From Pseudalkalibacillus berkeleyi (GTDB taxonomy: Bacteria > Bacillota > Bacilli > Bacillales > Fictibacillaceae), in the NCBI RefSeq assembly GCF_021608225.1, contig NZ_JAKIJS010000001.1, forward strand, positions 2,852,001-2,916,000: 64,000 bases of DNA, read 5' to 3'. The position numbers and the translations under genes were made by a program. The number at the start of each line of letters is the position of its first letter. Positions within the stretch are counted from its first letter, which is position 1. Under the pieces are notes generated by a model, which did no database searches, was not told where the DNA came from, and saw only the letters and a program-made list of their open reading frames with translations. Positions 53,328 through 61,560 of this stretch are shown piece by piece.

Positions 53328-54530
53328 CTATTCTTCCTTTTTGTTTGTACTTAAACGCCTCGATAATGGGTAAATACCTAGACTTTGGATTGTTAATGAC
53401 AAGACAACTACTGCAAAAGAAAGTGATAGTAGTATGTCCATCTCTTTTGTCGCCTTTTCTTGTAGACTGAGAACGAGAACGACAGACACCGTTCCACGAA
53501 TTCCTGCCCAAGTAATCAACGAAGCTGTTTTCCAACTAATTTGTTGTCTCCAGCCTTGGAAGATTTGTGTCGTACCGAAAATGACAATGAAACGTACAAC
53601 TAAAGATGCGACAAAAACAATGACTGCAAGACTCCAATATTGGAAGTCAAGATGATCAGTCGTTACGATACCGATCAATAAAAAGAGGAGTGTAAGTATC
53701 GTAGGTTCGACAACACCCCAGAACCCATCAAGCGCTTCCTGGTAATGGTCCTCCTTATTCGTGTGCTTGAACTCCCAGGATAACATGACACCTGCAGCAA
53801 CTGTGGCTAATACGCCAGACAGCCCCAAATGTTCAGCGATATGAAACACGCCATACGAAATGATGATACTCAGCATAACTTGATAGTCTTTATGATGCGT
53901 AATGTGAACAGCCTTACTGAAAAGCCAACCAATGACGAGCCCAAGTACCGCTCCTCCAAGAGCCGTGTACAGAAATTCACTTAGAAATGAAATCATGCTA
54001 AATGAACGATCCTCAATGAAAATACCAACGAGTACTGTATACAACACGACGCTCGTACCATCGTTGATCATTGATTCGCCGTCCACAACATCTGCGACTT
54101 TAGAGTCATTGGATGATTGCTTAAGAATCGATACGACCGATACAGGATCCGTAGGTGTTAAAATCGCCGCAATGACAAGAGCCCCAACAAATGATAAGTC
54201 CACAAACCAACCACTTACCCAGTATATCGCACCTCCTAATAAAATAGTGGTCACTATGAGTCCGAGAGTGCTTAACGAAGCGATGATACCAGCATTTTTT
54301 CTTAACGCTGTAGGAGAGAAGCGATACGCTGAAACAAATAAAAGACCTGGAAGGAAAACGTCATAAAGCACTTCTTTCGTGACATCTACATTAGAGAAGT
54401 ACGGAATAAACGATAATCCGATCCCAATGAGTAGCAATATGACAGGAACAGGGAAATTCTTTTGTTTCTTATCTATTGTAAAGACAATATAGCCTATTAA
54501 TAAAAGAATAATGATCTGTGAGACCGACAA
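53328..54530 (-). CDS. CPA1 Na+/H+ antiporter, NhaP-like
   Basis: A 400-residue exchanger with about 12 membrane helices and the NhaP ion-site motifs LTPTDPVSVVSILK and DGESMINDGTSVVLY; a GIRGTVSVVLVLSL motif follows near the end. There is no cytoplasmic regulatory domain, unlike the other two antiporters of the window. The start is TTG with AGGAGG 9 bases upstream. Upstream lies a 21-bp repeat array. Confidence 0.9.
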   Translation of the reverse strand: MSVSQIIILLLIGYIVFTIDKKQKNFPVPVILLLIGIGLSFIPYFSNVDVTKEVLYDVFLPGLLFVSAYRFSPTALRKNAGIIASLSTLGLIVTTILLGGAIYWVSGWFVDLSFVGALVIAAILTPTDPVSVVSILKQSSNDSKVADVVDGESMINDGTSVVLYTVLVGIFIEDRSFSMISFLSEFLYTALGGAVLGLVIGWLFSKAVHITHHKDYQVMLSIIISYGVFHIAEHLGLSGVLATVAAGVMLSWEFKHTNKEDHYQEALDGFWGVVEPTILTLLFLLIGIVTTDHLDFQYWSLAVIVFVASLVVRFIVIFGTTQIFQGWRQQISWKTASLITWAGIRGTVSVVLVLSLQEKATKEMDILLSLSFAVVVLSLTIQSLGIYPLSRRLSTNKKEE

Positions 54531-54642
54531 GTACGCGCCCTCCTCTCATGAAAATTAGAGTTTCTAATGATATCTCTATCCTTAAACCACTGAAATTAAA
54601 CAGAATGCCAAAAAGGAAGGGGTTATATGGGGGGAATTTGAT

Positions 54643-54768
54643 TTTATCGTGCAAAACCCAGGATTTATCGATCAAAACTCGGAATTTATCGTGCAAAACT
54701 CAGGATTTATCGAGCAAAACTCGACTTTTATCGTGCAAAACCCAATATTTATCGATCATCCAGCCTTA
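54643..54768. repeat. Six-copy 21-bp tandem repeat
   Basis: TTTATCG begins at 54643, 54664, 54685, 54706, 54727 and 54748, an exact 21-bp period. Consensus unit TTTATCGTGCAAAACTCAGG plus A, with TG/AT variation after TTTATCG. The same unit forms an array at 61450-61554. Confidence 0.88.
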
Positions 54769-54787
54769 ATCCCTAAAAATTTCCCAT

Positions 54788-54816
54788 AAAAAAAAGCGCC
54801 CCTTTAGAGGCGCTTT
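54788..54816 (-). terminator. Terminator of the metallopeptidase gene
   Basis: Minus-strand AAAGCGCC-tctaaagg-GGCGCTTT stem then TTTTT. Confidence 0.85.
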
Positions 54817-54823
54817 GTCATCA

Positions 54824-55771
54824 TTAATCCTGTATCAAGAAATCTCTTAAACCTAAGAGTATTTCCCCTCTTAAGGTGATGAGTTCAGGGAATTGATCGA
54901 AGAATGCAATCTTTTCTTCCCTAATCCTTGTTTCAGATGGCAGTGGCTGAAATACATAATAGGCAAATGATTCAGCAAAATCTTCAACGACATTTGTCGC
55001 CGCATAATCGTTCACAAACTGATCCGAACGATCTTCGTAAAAAGCGTAAACCGAATCTGAGTCCTCCGGGTCTACAGAGTCTTCCCAATCAAGCTGCAAA
55101 TCTTCCCAGAAAGATTTATGGAAAAGATAGATGTAGGAATCTTCATCCACACATCCTTCATCCAAGGACAAGGTGTCGCACTCATCGCTCATATGATTGG
55201 TTTGGTCAACCCCTAAGCTCATGACATGACCATACTCATGTACGATCGTTGGAAAGATCGACGCATTCTTTCCATCCTGTACATCAATATACATCCCCCA
55301 CTCAGCTGGCTGACCATCCATTTGTTCGACGTATGCTAACGTATCATCAGGTCCGTCTGTATAAAAGCCGAAATGTGTAATCATCTTACGCTTTTCGGCT
55401 GGAATCATTTCTGAAAAAGTTTCCCAGAGACTTTGCTGTTGATGTTCATCCTTTTGAAGCGTTTGAAATTCCGGGGCTACACTTTCAAGCTGTGGGTTTT
55501 CAAGTTCTCCACCAATCACTTCGTAAGTCACTAAAAGGATATCCCCATCCGTCTCAATAGAATCCTCAGTATCTGTTGTCAGCTCATCACTTAATAAAGA
55601 AACGCCTAAAATTGTTTGGATTTCATCTAGCAACTGATCCGTGCTTTCTCTATCCAACTCTGTTTCTACTGGGGTAACCTGTATATCGGTGCTTACTGAG
55701 AAAGGGTCCAAATACATGTATACGGCAAGTAGGATTATAGATACGACGAGAAAAATCCCCCACCTTTTTAT
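54824..55771 (-). CDS. Membrane-anchored zinc metallopeptidase with apparent ATA start
   Basis: A protein of about 315 residues. HEYGH (residue about 177) and the later DFAESFAYYVF fit a zincin active site (HExxH plus distal Glu). The first canonical ATG (55717) has no ribosome site, but the frame continues 18 codons upstream as KRWGIFLVVSIILLAVY, a clear signal anchor. That extension begins with ATA at 55771, 6 bases after AGGGGGG; no ATG, GTG or TTG exists before the in-frame stop at 55790. The ATA start is inferred. Confidence 0.72.
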   Translation of the reverse strand: MKRWGIFLVVSIILLAVYMYLDPFSVSTDIQVTPVETELDRESTDQLLDEIQTILGVSLLSDELTTDTEDSIETDGDILLVTYEVIGGELENPQLESVAPEFQTLQKDEHQQQSLWETFSEMIPAEKRKMITHFGFYTDGPDDTLAYVEQMDGQPAEWGMYIDVQDGKNASIFPTIVHEYGHVMSLGVDQTNHMSDECDTLSLDEGCVDEDSYIYLFHKSFWEDLQLDWEDSVDPEDSDSVYAFYEDRSDQFVNDYAATNVVEDFAESFAYYVFQPLPSETRIREEKIAFFDQFPELITLRGEILLGLRDFLIQD

Positions 55772-55848
55772 AGCAAGCCCCCCTAAACTCTATTTAGATG
55801 TTTATATTCCCCTTTAAGTCCTTATATACCTTTCGCGACAAACGTGAT

Positions 55849-57501
55849 TTAGATTTTGAACTTATTTAGCTGCTGTTCTAAGCTTTTGATCAACGTTCCT
55901 AACCGTTCTGATTTCTCTTGAACCGCTTGGAAAGTAAGCTGTTGTTGATCAGTAGAGGCGTAAATTTCCTCAGTGCTTGCCGCTGTTTCTTCGACTACTG
56001 CACTGATATTTTGCTGAGCTGCAGCCATCTGCTCAGCCATTTCATTAGACTGCTCAACACCTTGAACAAGGCTAATGAGTTGGTCGTGAATGCCGAGTAC
56101 TTGCTGATTGATTTTTGAAAATGAGCTTTCCGTTTGCCCCATCGTTTGTTGCTGCTCTTTGGAAAGTGTCATCGTTTGCTCTGTGACAACTTGAATGTCT
56201 TTAACACCGGTTTGGATTTGTTGAACCATTTTAGAGATTTGAACAGTAGCTTTGCTGGATTCATCAGCTAACTTTCTAACCTCTTCTGCTACGACCGCAA
56301 ATCCTTTTCCATGCTCTCCTGCTCGCGCCGCTTCTATAGCAGCATTTAATGCTAAAAGATTCGTCTGTTCCGCTATTTCTTTAACGAACTGAACGGTATT
56401 TTCTATTTGATCCGTATATTGAACGAATGATTGAACAGATTCTTCAACCTTTCGAGTTGCATCAACACTTTCATCTAAGTGTTTCCGTTGATTGGTGATG
56501 GAAGATTGACCTTCCTCTACAGATTGCAAGGCAGCTTCACTTTGAGATTGAGAGCGTTTTGTAGATTCGACATTGTCTTGAAAATCGGATGCCATTTTCT
56601 CAATTAATGTTGTCGACTCCTGAATATCATGTGAAATGGATTCACTACCTTGTGCCAATTCTTCTGTAGATCCCGCAACCTGCTTCGATCCTTCTGTTAA
56701 AATATTAACTTCATCGTTTAGATCCTTACTAAATTGGTTGACTTCTACATTCATTTTTTCAATCGATTGAATCGTTTCCTTCAAGCTTGTCACCATATAT
56801 TGAAAAGCACTTTCCAATTGGCCAATTTCGTCTTTTCGGTCACCTTTATCATCCAGCTGGACCGTTAGATTTCCTTCAGCGACACGGTTTGCGTTTTGGG
56901 CTAACTTTTGAATTGGTTTAGCCGTCCTTCTCGTTAACATGTATGAAGCAAGGATTGAGAGTACTATTAAAATGATACTGGCAACAACCGTCAGCACGAT
57001 CAGTTGTTGGATATTCTCTTTTCGCTCTGCCATTTCTAGTTCATACCATTGGTTCGCTGAACGGTTTAACATGAAAACGTCATTTAAAATTCCGCTCGTT
57101 CTTGCTGCCTGTCTTTTCACTTCGTTGACATCATTTGTATTAAGCGCTTTTGTTGCAGTTGTCGATAATGTATCAAATTTCATCGTCACTCGATCATACC
57201 AGGCCTGCTGCTCTTTCGTTTTTAGATGAGGCTTTAGTGCAGTAATATCACCTTTAACGGTTGTTAACGCAGCTACAGCCGCTTCCTTATTTGCTTCTGA
57301 AGCATTCGTTGAGTAATAGCTTAAAGCTTGCTCAGCTGAAATGAAATCACCATTCATTCTTTCTGATGTGAGTAAAAGCTGTACTTCATTACTAGCTGAT
57401 TTTTGAATCCCGACCATTTGAGATATGATGAAACCAATTAATAACAAACTCAAAACGAGAGGGATTGAAGAATAGAATAATATACGTTTTCCGATAGACA
57501 T
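55849..57501 (-). CDS. Methyl-accepting chemotaxis protein
   Basis: A 550-residue transmembrane receptor. TM1 is at 9-30, a helical extracytoplasmic domain covers 31-165 (four-helix-bundle type), TM2 is at 167-190, then HAMP and a long signalling coiled coil whose tip reads [20 protein letters not shown]. It hands signals to CheA/CheW. It lies 3 bases after a BMP-type binding lipoprotein gene, so that protein may present its ligand to this receptor. Confidence 0.93.
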   Translation of the reverse strand: MSIGKRILFYSSIPLVLSLLLIGFIISQMVGIQKSASNEVQLLLTSERMNGDFISAEQALSYYSTNASEANKEAAVAALTTVKGDITALKPHLKTKEQQAWYDRVTMKFDTLSTTATKALNTNDVNEVKRQAARTSGILNDVFMLNRSANQWYELEMAERKENIQQLIVLTVVASIILIVLSILASYMLTRRTAKPIQKLAQNANRVAEGNLTVQLDDKGDRKDEIGQLESAFQYMVTSLKETIQSIEKMNVEVNQFSKDLNDEVNILTEGSKQVAGSTEELAQGSESISHDIQESTTLIEKMASDFQDNVESTKRSQSQSEAALQSVEEGQSSITNQRKHLDESVDATRKVEESVQSFVQYTDQIENTVQFVKEIAEQTNLLALNAAIEAARAGEHGKGFAVVAEEVRKLADESSKATVQISKMVQQIQTGVKDIQVVTEQTMTLSKEQQQTMGQTESSFSKINQQVLGIHDQLISLVQGVEQSNEMAEQMAAAQQNISAVVEETAASTEEIYASTDQQQLTFQAVQEKSERLGTLIKSLEQQLNKFKI

Positions 57502-57504
57502 GTC

Positions 57505-58455
57505 TTAATTCCCCTTCCCTTGAGCTTGTTCTAGAATCGCTTGCTCTTCGTTTGTTAATTCAATGAGTCGGATTGGTGCAAGACCAACGCCTCCTTGATC
57601 GAGTCCTAGCACTTTATGTTCCCCAGTAAATTTTTTGCCGTCTTTCAATTGCTTTGCCATTTCATAAATAGCGTTGTCTACCCGTTTTAGCATAGAGGTT
57701 ACAATCGCTTCTTCAGCGATATAATATTGATCACTATCTACTCCAAATGCGTAAATCCCTTGTTTCTGAGCTTCTTTAAGTGCTCCAATCCCTGTGAATC
57801 CGGCTGCCGGGAATACGAAATCCGCTCCATTTTCGATCTGTTTTCTTGCTGTTTCCGCTCCCTTTTCATCGTCACCAAACGTATTCGTGTATTCCACGAG
57901 CACTTCCGCATCTGGGTTTACTGATTTAACACCGTCTGTAAAACCTTTTTCAAACTTCTCAACGACTGAGATCTTCTCTCCACCAATAAAACCAACTGTG
58001 TTTGTAGTTGTACGCATGCCAGCAATCACTCCGACCAAGTAACTACCTTCATCTTCCTTAAATGTGATGGATGTAATGTTGTCATAATCCGATACAGAAT
58101 CAATTAATACGAATTGTTGATCAGGATACTTTTCAGCTAACTTTTCCATGGCTTCTTGCACGCGAAAGCTTAAGCCGATTATTAAGTCGTGGTCATTTTG
58201 AATGAGCTCTTCCATTTGTTTCTCGTGATCTCCTTCAAGAGGCTCTCGATAATCAAACAAGACGCCTTCTTCATCTCGTGCTTTCTCTACACCTAATAGC
58301 GCAGAGTCACTAAACGACTCATCGCCTAGACCATTTTCTGTTACGACAAGACCCACACTTTTATCCGATTTCGAATTTTTATTGTCCGCTTTGCTGCTAC
58401 ATGCACTTAATACGAGCAATATACAGCCTAATAAAATGATATAACGATTGTTCAT
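57505..58455 (-). CDS. BMP/Med-type substrate-binding lipoprotein
   Basis: A 316-residue lipoprotein with signal peptide and lipobox LSAC (Cys about 19). The mature part matches the BMP family (KSVGLVVTENGLGDESFSDS, LIIGLSFRVQEAMEKLAEKYP, VGFIGGEKISVVEKFEKGF), whose members bind nucleosides or, as Med, modulate competence. No permease or ATPase genes adjoin; instead an MCP follows. GGGAG lies 9 bases before ATG. Confidence 0.9.
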   Translation of the reverse strand: MNNRYIILLGCILLVLSACSSKADNKNSKSDKSVGLVVTENGLGDESFSDSALLGVEKARDEEGVLFDYREPLEGDHEKQMEELIQNDHDLIIGLSFRVQEAMEKLAEKYPDQQFVLIDSVSDYDNITSITFKEDEGSYLVGVIAGMRTTTNTVGFIGGEKISVVEKFEKGFTDGVKSVNPDAEVLVEYTNTFGDDEKGAETARKQIENGADFVFPAAGFTGIGALKEAQKQGIYAFGVDSDQYYIAEEAIVTSMLKRVDNAIYEMAKQLKDGKKFTGEHKVLGLDQGGVGLAPIRLIELTNEEQAILEQAQGKGN

Positions 58456-58695
58456 TGTTATTATTCTCCCATTCTCTGTGTTGTAAGATGTCAGACACCT
58501 CCTTTGTATCGGTAATATAAACGTTATGTTTTAGATAAATGGAGAAGTTTCGTATGAAAATAGCTCCCATTGCACGTCAACCATAATTGATGTAATCAAT
58601 CCATACATATATTTCATCCTCATTGTGTTTTAAGATACTCCGAGATAAAATTAAAGAAAGTCACTATTGTAAGACAAAAAGGAGGGCGTCGTTTT

Positions 58696-58929
58696 ATGGT
58701 TCGGTTAGGGTCTTATGTTGTGATTCTCTCTCTCGTTCTATTGGTTGTTGCTTACATGGGATTCATCTCTTCCATCCAGATTAGCTTTTTAGAAGATCAA
58801 GCCTCGATTCTGCTCGTAATCGCCATTGCAATTGGGTTCATAGGGGCACTGATCTTAATCATTGGCGTCTTTCGAGATCGGTTAAGAGAAAAGAAGGAGG
58901 AAGAGAACAATGATTATAGTAAATACTGA
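58696..58929 (+). CDS. Small two-helix membrane protein
   Basis: A 77-residue protein with two hydrophobic helices (VVILSLVLLVVAYMGFI and ILLVIAIAIGFIGALILIIGVF) and a charged C-terminus. It overlaps the YbjQ gene by 20 bases; that gene's GGAGG site lies within its final codons, indicating coupled translation. Family not recognised. Confidence 0.78.
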   Translation: MVRLGSYVVILSLVLLVVAYMGFISSIQISFLEDQASILLVIAIAIGFIGALILIIGVFRDRLREKKEEENNDYSKY

Positions 58930-59233
58930 GACGGTTACAGGATATGAAATTGAAGAAATGTTAGGGGTTGTACGCGGAAATATCGTACAGGCGAAGCACC
59001 TCGGAAAAGACATCGTGGCTGGATTCCGAACTTTATTTGGAGGAGAAATTAAGGAGTACTCCGAGATGTTGACTGATGCCCGGAAACGTGCCATGTTTTT
59101 AATGGTCGAGGATGCTAAAGACATCGGAGCAGATGGCATCGTTAACGTTAGATTTGTCACATCACAAGTCATGCAAGGCGCTTCAGAGTTACTCGTATAT
59201 GGAACAGCGGTTAAATTAAAAAAGAAAGATTGA
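58910..59233 (+). CDS. YbjQ/UPF0145 family protein
   Basis: A 107-residue protein of the YbjQ (DUF74) family: TVTGYEIEEMLGVVRGNIVQAKHLGKD, then DARKRAMFLMVEDAKDIGADGIVNVRF. Members form pentamers and are called heavy-metal-binding domains, though metal binding is poorly supported. It is in an operon with the two-helix membrane protein. Confidence 0.92.
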   Translation: MIIVNTETVTGYEIEEMLGVVRGNIVQAKHLGKDIVAGFRTLFGGEIKEYSEMLTDARKRAMFLMVEDAKDIGADGIVNVRFVTSQVMQGASELLVYGTAVKLKKKD

Positions 59234-59303
59234 CTTAGAAACTTTTCTATACCGAATTTATTTTAGTTATGGTAAAATGTTTTTCATAAGGGAAACATTT
59301 ATC

Positions 59304-59330
59304 CCACTCCTTGATTAGGAGTCTTTTTTT
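59304..59330 (+). terminator. Terminator of the YbjQ operon
   Basis: ACTCC-TTGATT-AGGAGT stem followed by CTTTTTTT. Confidence 0.7.
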
Positions 59331-59395
59331 GCCCCGGTTTTGCCCAAGGTAAACAATTTTAGATATGAGAAATAAACAGTTAAGGAGGAATAAAT

Positions 59396-59911
59396 ATGAA
59401 GCTATCCATTTTCAATCCATTTTTTTCAGTCTCGATCTTGCTTATGCGCATTTTATTCGGTTTTGGATGGATGTTAGCCGGTATAACTAAGATCACAGAT
59501 AAAGGCTGGTTTTCTAACCCTGGTGTTTTCTTAAAAGAATATTTGTTAACTGTATTAGGAAACCCTGACGTTCCAGGGTTTTATAAATGGTTCATTGAAT
59601 GGATCGCCTTAGAGCATACCATTACATTAAATTATCTCATTCCAATTGCTCAAATCATTCTAGGTAGCTTGATTATTATAGGGTTTCTCACAGTACCCTC
59701 AGTCATTACATGCCTTGTCATGCATATCAACTTCTTGCTTTCAGGGAATATAAATTTGATTAGCATTGTGCTATACACGAGTGGGTTCATGCTCATTATT
59801 TTCAGAGCAAATGTTTACAGTTTTGGTCTAGATCATTATTTGAAAGGGGTTCCTTTACGGCAGATTAATTATCCAATGCCATTAATGAACACGAAAATAG
59901 AGCACAAATAA
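59396..59911 (+). CDS. DoxX family membrane protein
   Basis: A 171-residue protein with four membrane helices and the DoxX/DoxD pattern LLMRILFGFGWMLAGITKITDKGWF. In archaea DoxD is a thiosulfate:quinone oxidoreductase subunit; here the role is unknown. AGGAGG precedes ATG. The stop codon lies inside the terminator hairpin. Confidence 0.82.
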   Translation: MKLSIFNPFFSVSILLMRILFGFGWMLAGITKITDKGWFSNPGVFLKEYLLTVLGNPDVPGFYKWFIEWIALEHTITLNYLIPIAQIILGSLIIIGFLTVPSVITCLVMHINFLLSGNINLISIVLYTSGFMLIIFRANVYSFGLDHYLKGVPLRQINYPMPLMNTKIEHK

Positions 59912-59919
59912 GTGCTCTA
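59898..59919. terminator. Shared terminator over two stop codons
   Basis: TAGAGCAC-AAATAA-GTGCTCTA is a perfect hairpin that contains the stop codons of both the DoxX gene (59909-59911) and the convergent hydroxylase gene (59917-59919). T-rich sequence follows on the plus strand and TTTTC on the minus strand. Confidence 0.75.
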
Positions 59920-61227
59920 CTCTTTTCCTGAGAATTTTTGAAAAATAGATTGCTTTGACATAGGATAATACGGTTTACCCAACAGATGGTTAATGATGAT
60001 TTTATTCCGTTGCACGGCTAATCCTAAGTTCGTCGATCCTACTCCGTGAGAATGAGAAATGCCACTATGAACATAGATTTGATTCGGCACGTCTTTTCCA
60101 AGCTTCAATCGATAGTCCGAGTCAACAATATATCGATTGCAATCATCCCATTGGAGATAATCACCTAGTTCATGAACAAACTCGGGTATATTGGGACGAT
60201 ATCCTGTTCCGACGATGACGACTTGGCTATCATGTGTAAAATCGGCTTCCTGTTGCCACTGATGACATTTTAATCGATAACCATCACCCAACTTCTCCAT
60301 ACTCGATACTTCTGTTAACACTTGGAGCCCGACATCTAATGATTGGCCACCAAGGGAATATTCGTAAAGCAAATCATATATATCTGTAATCGTGTGTGAG
60401 CTGATTCCTTTATATAATAATTCCTGCCCAGCAAAGACTTGATCTTTCTTTTCTTGTGGAAGTTGATAAAAATAATCCACATAATCCGGTGAAAAATGCT
60501 CGAGACTTAGTTGCGACTCCTCCATAGAAGAAAAGCCTTTGGACCGTGTAATCCAATCGAGTCGGTACCCGTTTTCCCCTTGTTCTCTTAGTAGTTCTCT
60601 GAATACCTCAGCTGCACTTTGACCTGAGCCGACCAATGTGATGGATTTCGCTTTTCTACATCTTTCTTGATGGGTAATGAATTCGGATGTGTGGAAAAGA
60701 TTTTCTCCTTCAAGCTCTTGAAAAGATTTAGGCATACTCGGGATACTCCCTGTTCCTAACACTAGATTTTTTGCCAAGTAAGTTTCTGTTTGTTCCGTTT
60801 TCAAATTTAGCACTTTGACCCGGAAAACTTCTTCATTTTCATCGTGTACAAGTCCAACGACTCTATGATTAAACCGACAGCTTTCAAGCTTGTTTACGGC
60901 CCACTGACAGTAATGATTGTATTCATTCCGAGGAATCTCAAGGCGTTGTAGAAAATAAAAGCGATACATCCGATTATGCTCCGTCAAATAATTTAGGAAG
61001 CTGTAAGGACTCATTGGATCCGCCATCGTAACAAGATCCGCTAAAAAAGGCACCTGCATTCTCGTACCGTCAATTAACATCCCCGGATGCCAATCAAACC
61101 CCTCACGCTGCTCGAAAAATACTGCATCCACTTCTGGAATTTGATCAAGTAAAGCAGCCAAGCTTAAATTAAATGGACCAATCCCAACTCCGATCAAGTC
61201 ATGTACATGCTCATGTTCAATCCCCAT
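59917..61227 (-). CDS. Siderophore-type lysine/ornithine N-hydroxylase
   Basis: A 436-residue flavin N-monooxygenase of the IucD/PvdA/SidA family. FAD site DLIGVGIGPFNLSLAALLDQ at 10-29, NADPH site ITLVGSGQSAAEVFREL near 190-206, and the ATGY-like IVGTGYRPNIPEF near 330. It hydroxylates the side-chain amine of lysine or ornithine on the way to hydroxamate siderophores. No synthetase or exporter genes adjoin, and no clear Fur box was found upstream. Confidence 0.88.
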   Translation of the reverse strand: MGIEHEHVHDLIGVGIGPFNLSLAALLDQIPEVDAVFFEQREGFDWHPGMLIDGTRMQVPFLADLVTMADPMSPYSFLNYLTEHNRMYRFYFLQRLEIPRNEYNHYCQWAVNKLESCRFNHRVVGLVHDENEEVFRVKVLNLKTEQTETYLAKNLVLGTGSIPSMPKSFQELEGENLFHTSEFITHQERCRKAKSITLVGSGQSAAEVFRELLREQGENGYRLDWITRSKGFSSMEESQLSLEHFSPDYVDYFYQLPQEKKDQVFAGQELLYKGISSHTITDIYDLLYEYSLGGQSLDVGLQVLTEVSSMEKLGDGYRLKCHQWQQEADFTHDSQVVIVGTGYRPNIPEFVHELGDYLQWDDCNRYIVDSDYRLKLGKDVPNQIYVHSGISHSHGVGSTNLGLAVQRNKIIINHLLGKPYYPMSKQSIFQKFSGKE

Positions 61228-61300
61228 ATAAAATCACTTCCATTCAAAGCTTTTCATTCTTCCTATTATGCAGAGGATCGTTGAAAAGCATTCATCTCAG

Positions 61301-61370
61301 GGAACTTTTGCTCCTACTCGGGGAACTTTCGCTGCAACTTGTGGAACTTTCGCTCCTACTCGGGGAATTC
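61301..61370. repeat. Four-copy 21-bp tandem repeat, second sequence type
   Basis: GGAAC(T)-starting units at 61301, 61322, 61343 and 61364 have an exact 21-bp period; unit GGAACTTTCGCTCCTACTCG plus G. It lies 31 bp beyond the first base of the terminator region of the next array. Confidence 0.82.
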
Positions 61371-61399
61371 AGTACCATCTTACTACCGAATTCCATATA

Positions 61400-61441
61400 A
61401 AAAACCCAAAGGAATGCCACGTTAGTGGACCCTTTGGGTTT
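61400..61441 (-). terminator. Terminator of the dipeptidase gene
   Basis: Minus-strand AAACCCAAAGG / CCTTTGGGTTT stem with inner CCAC...GTGG hairpin and a T-run. It lies 120 bases beyond the stop codon, so the repeat array 61450-61554 is part of the 3' untranslated region. Confidence 0.8.
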
Positions 61442-61449
61442 CATCTGAT

Positions 61450-61554
61450 TTTATCGATCAAAACTCAAATTTTATCGTGCAAAACTCAGGATTTATCGTG
61501 CAAAACCTTAATTTTATCGTGCAAAACTCAAGATTTATCGATCATCAGCCACAC
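61450..61554. repeat. Five-copy 21-bp tandem repeat
   Basis: TTTATCG begins at 61450, 61471, 61492, 61513 and 61534, exactly 21 bp apart. The units are the same type as at 54643-54768 (TTTATCGTGCAAAACTCAGG plus A). Confidence 0.88.
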
Positions 61555-61560
61555 ACTTCC

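Noticed and set aside
54643-54768. Possible CRISPR array because of regular repeats
   Set aside because: Units are contiguous 21-mers with no unique spacers, and no cas genes are present.
54518-54769. Frames reading through the 21-bp repeats (also at 61268-61564) as small repeat proteins
   Set aside because: Because 21 is a multiple of three any open frame stays open through the array; there is no ribosome site and the arrays occur in both orientations relative to genes.
58456-58600. Purine riboswitch or CTG-started N-terminal extension ahead of the BMP lipoprotein
   Set aside because: No purine-aptamer core is visible, and the ATG at 58455 with GGGAG begins a standard lipoprotein signal peptide, so the upstream AAAGGAGGTG is not needed.
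61228-61300. Fur box upstream of the N-hydroxylase gene
   Set aside because: No sequence close to the GATAATGATAATCATTATC dyad could be found on either strand.
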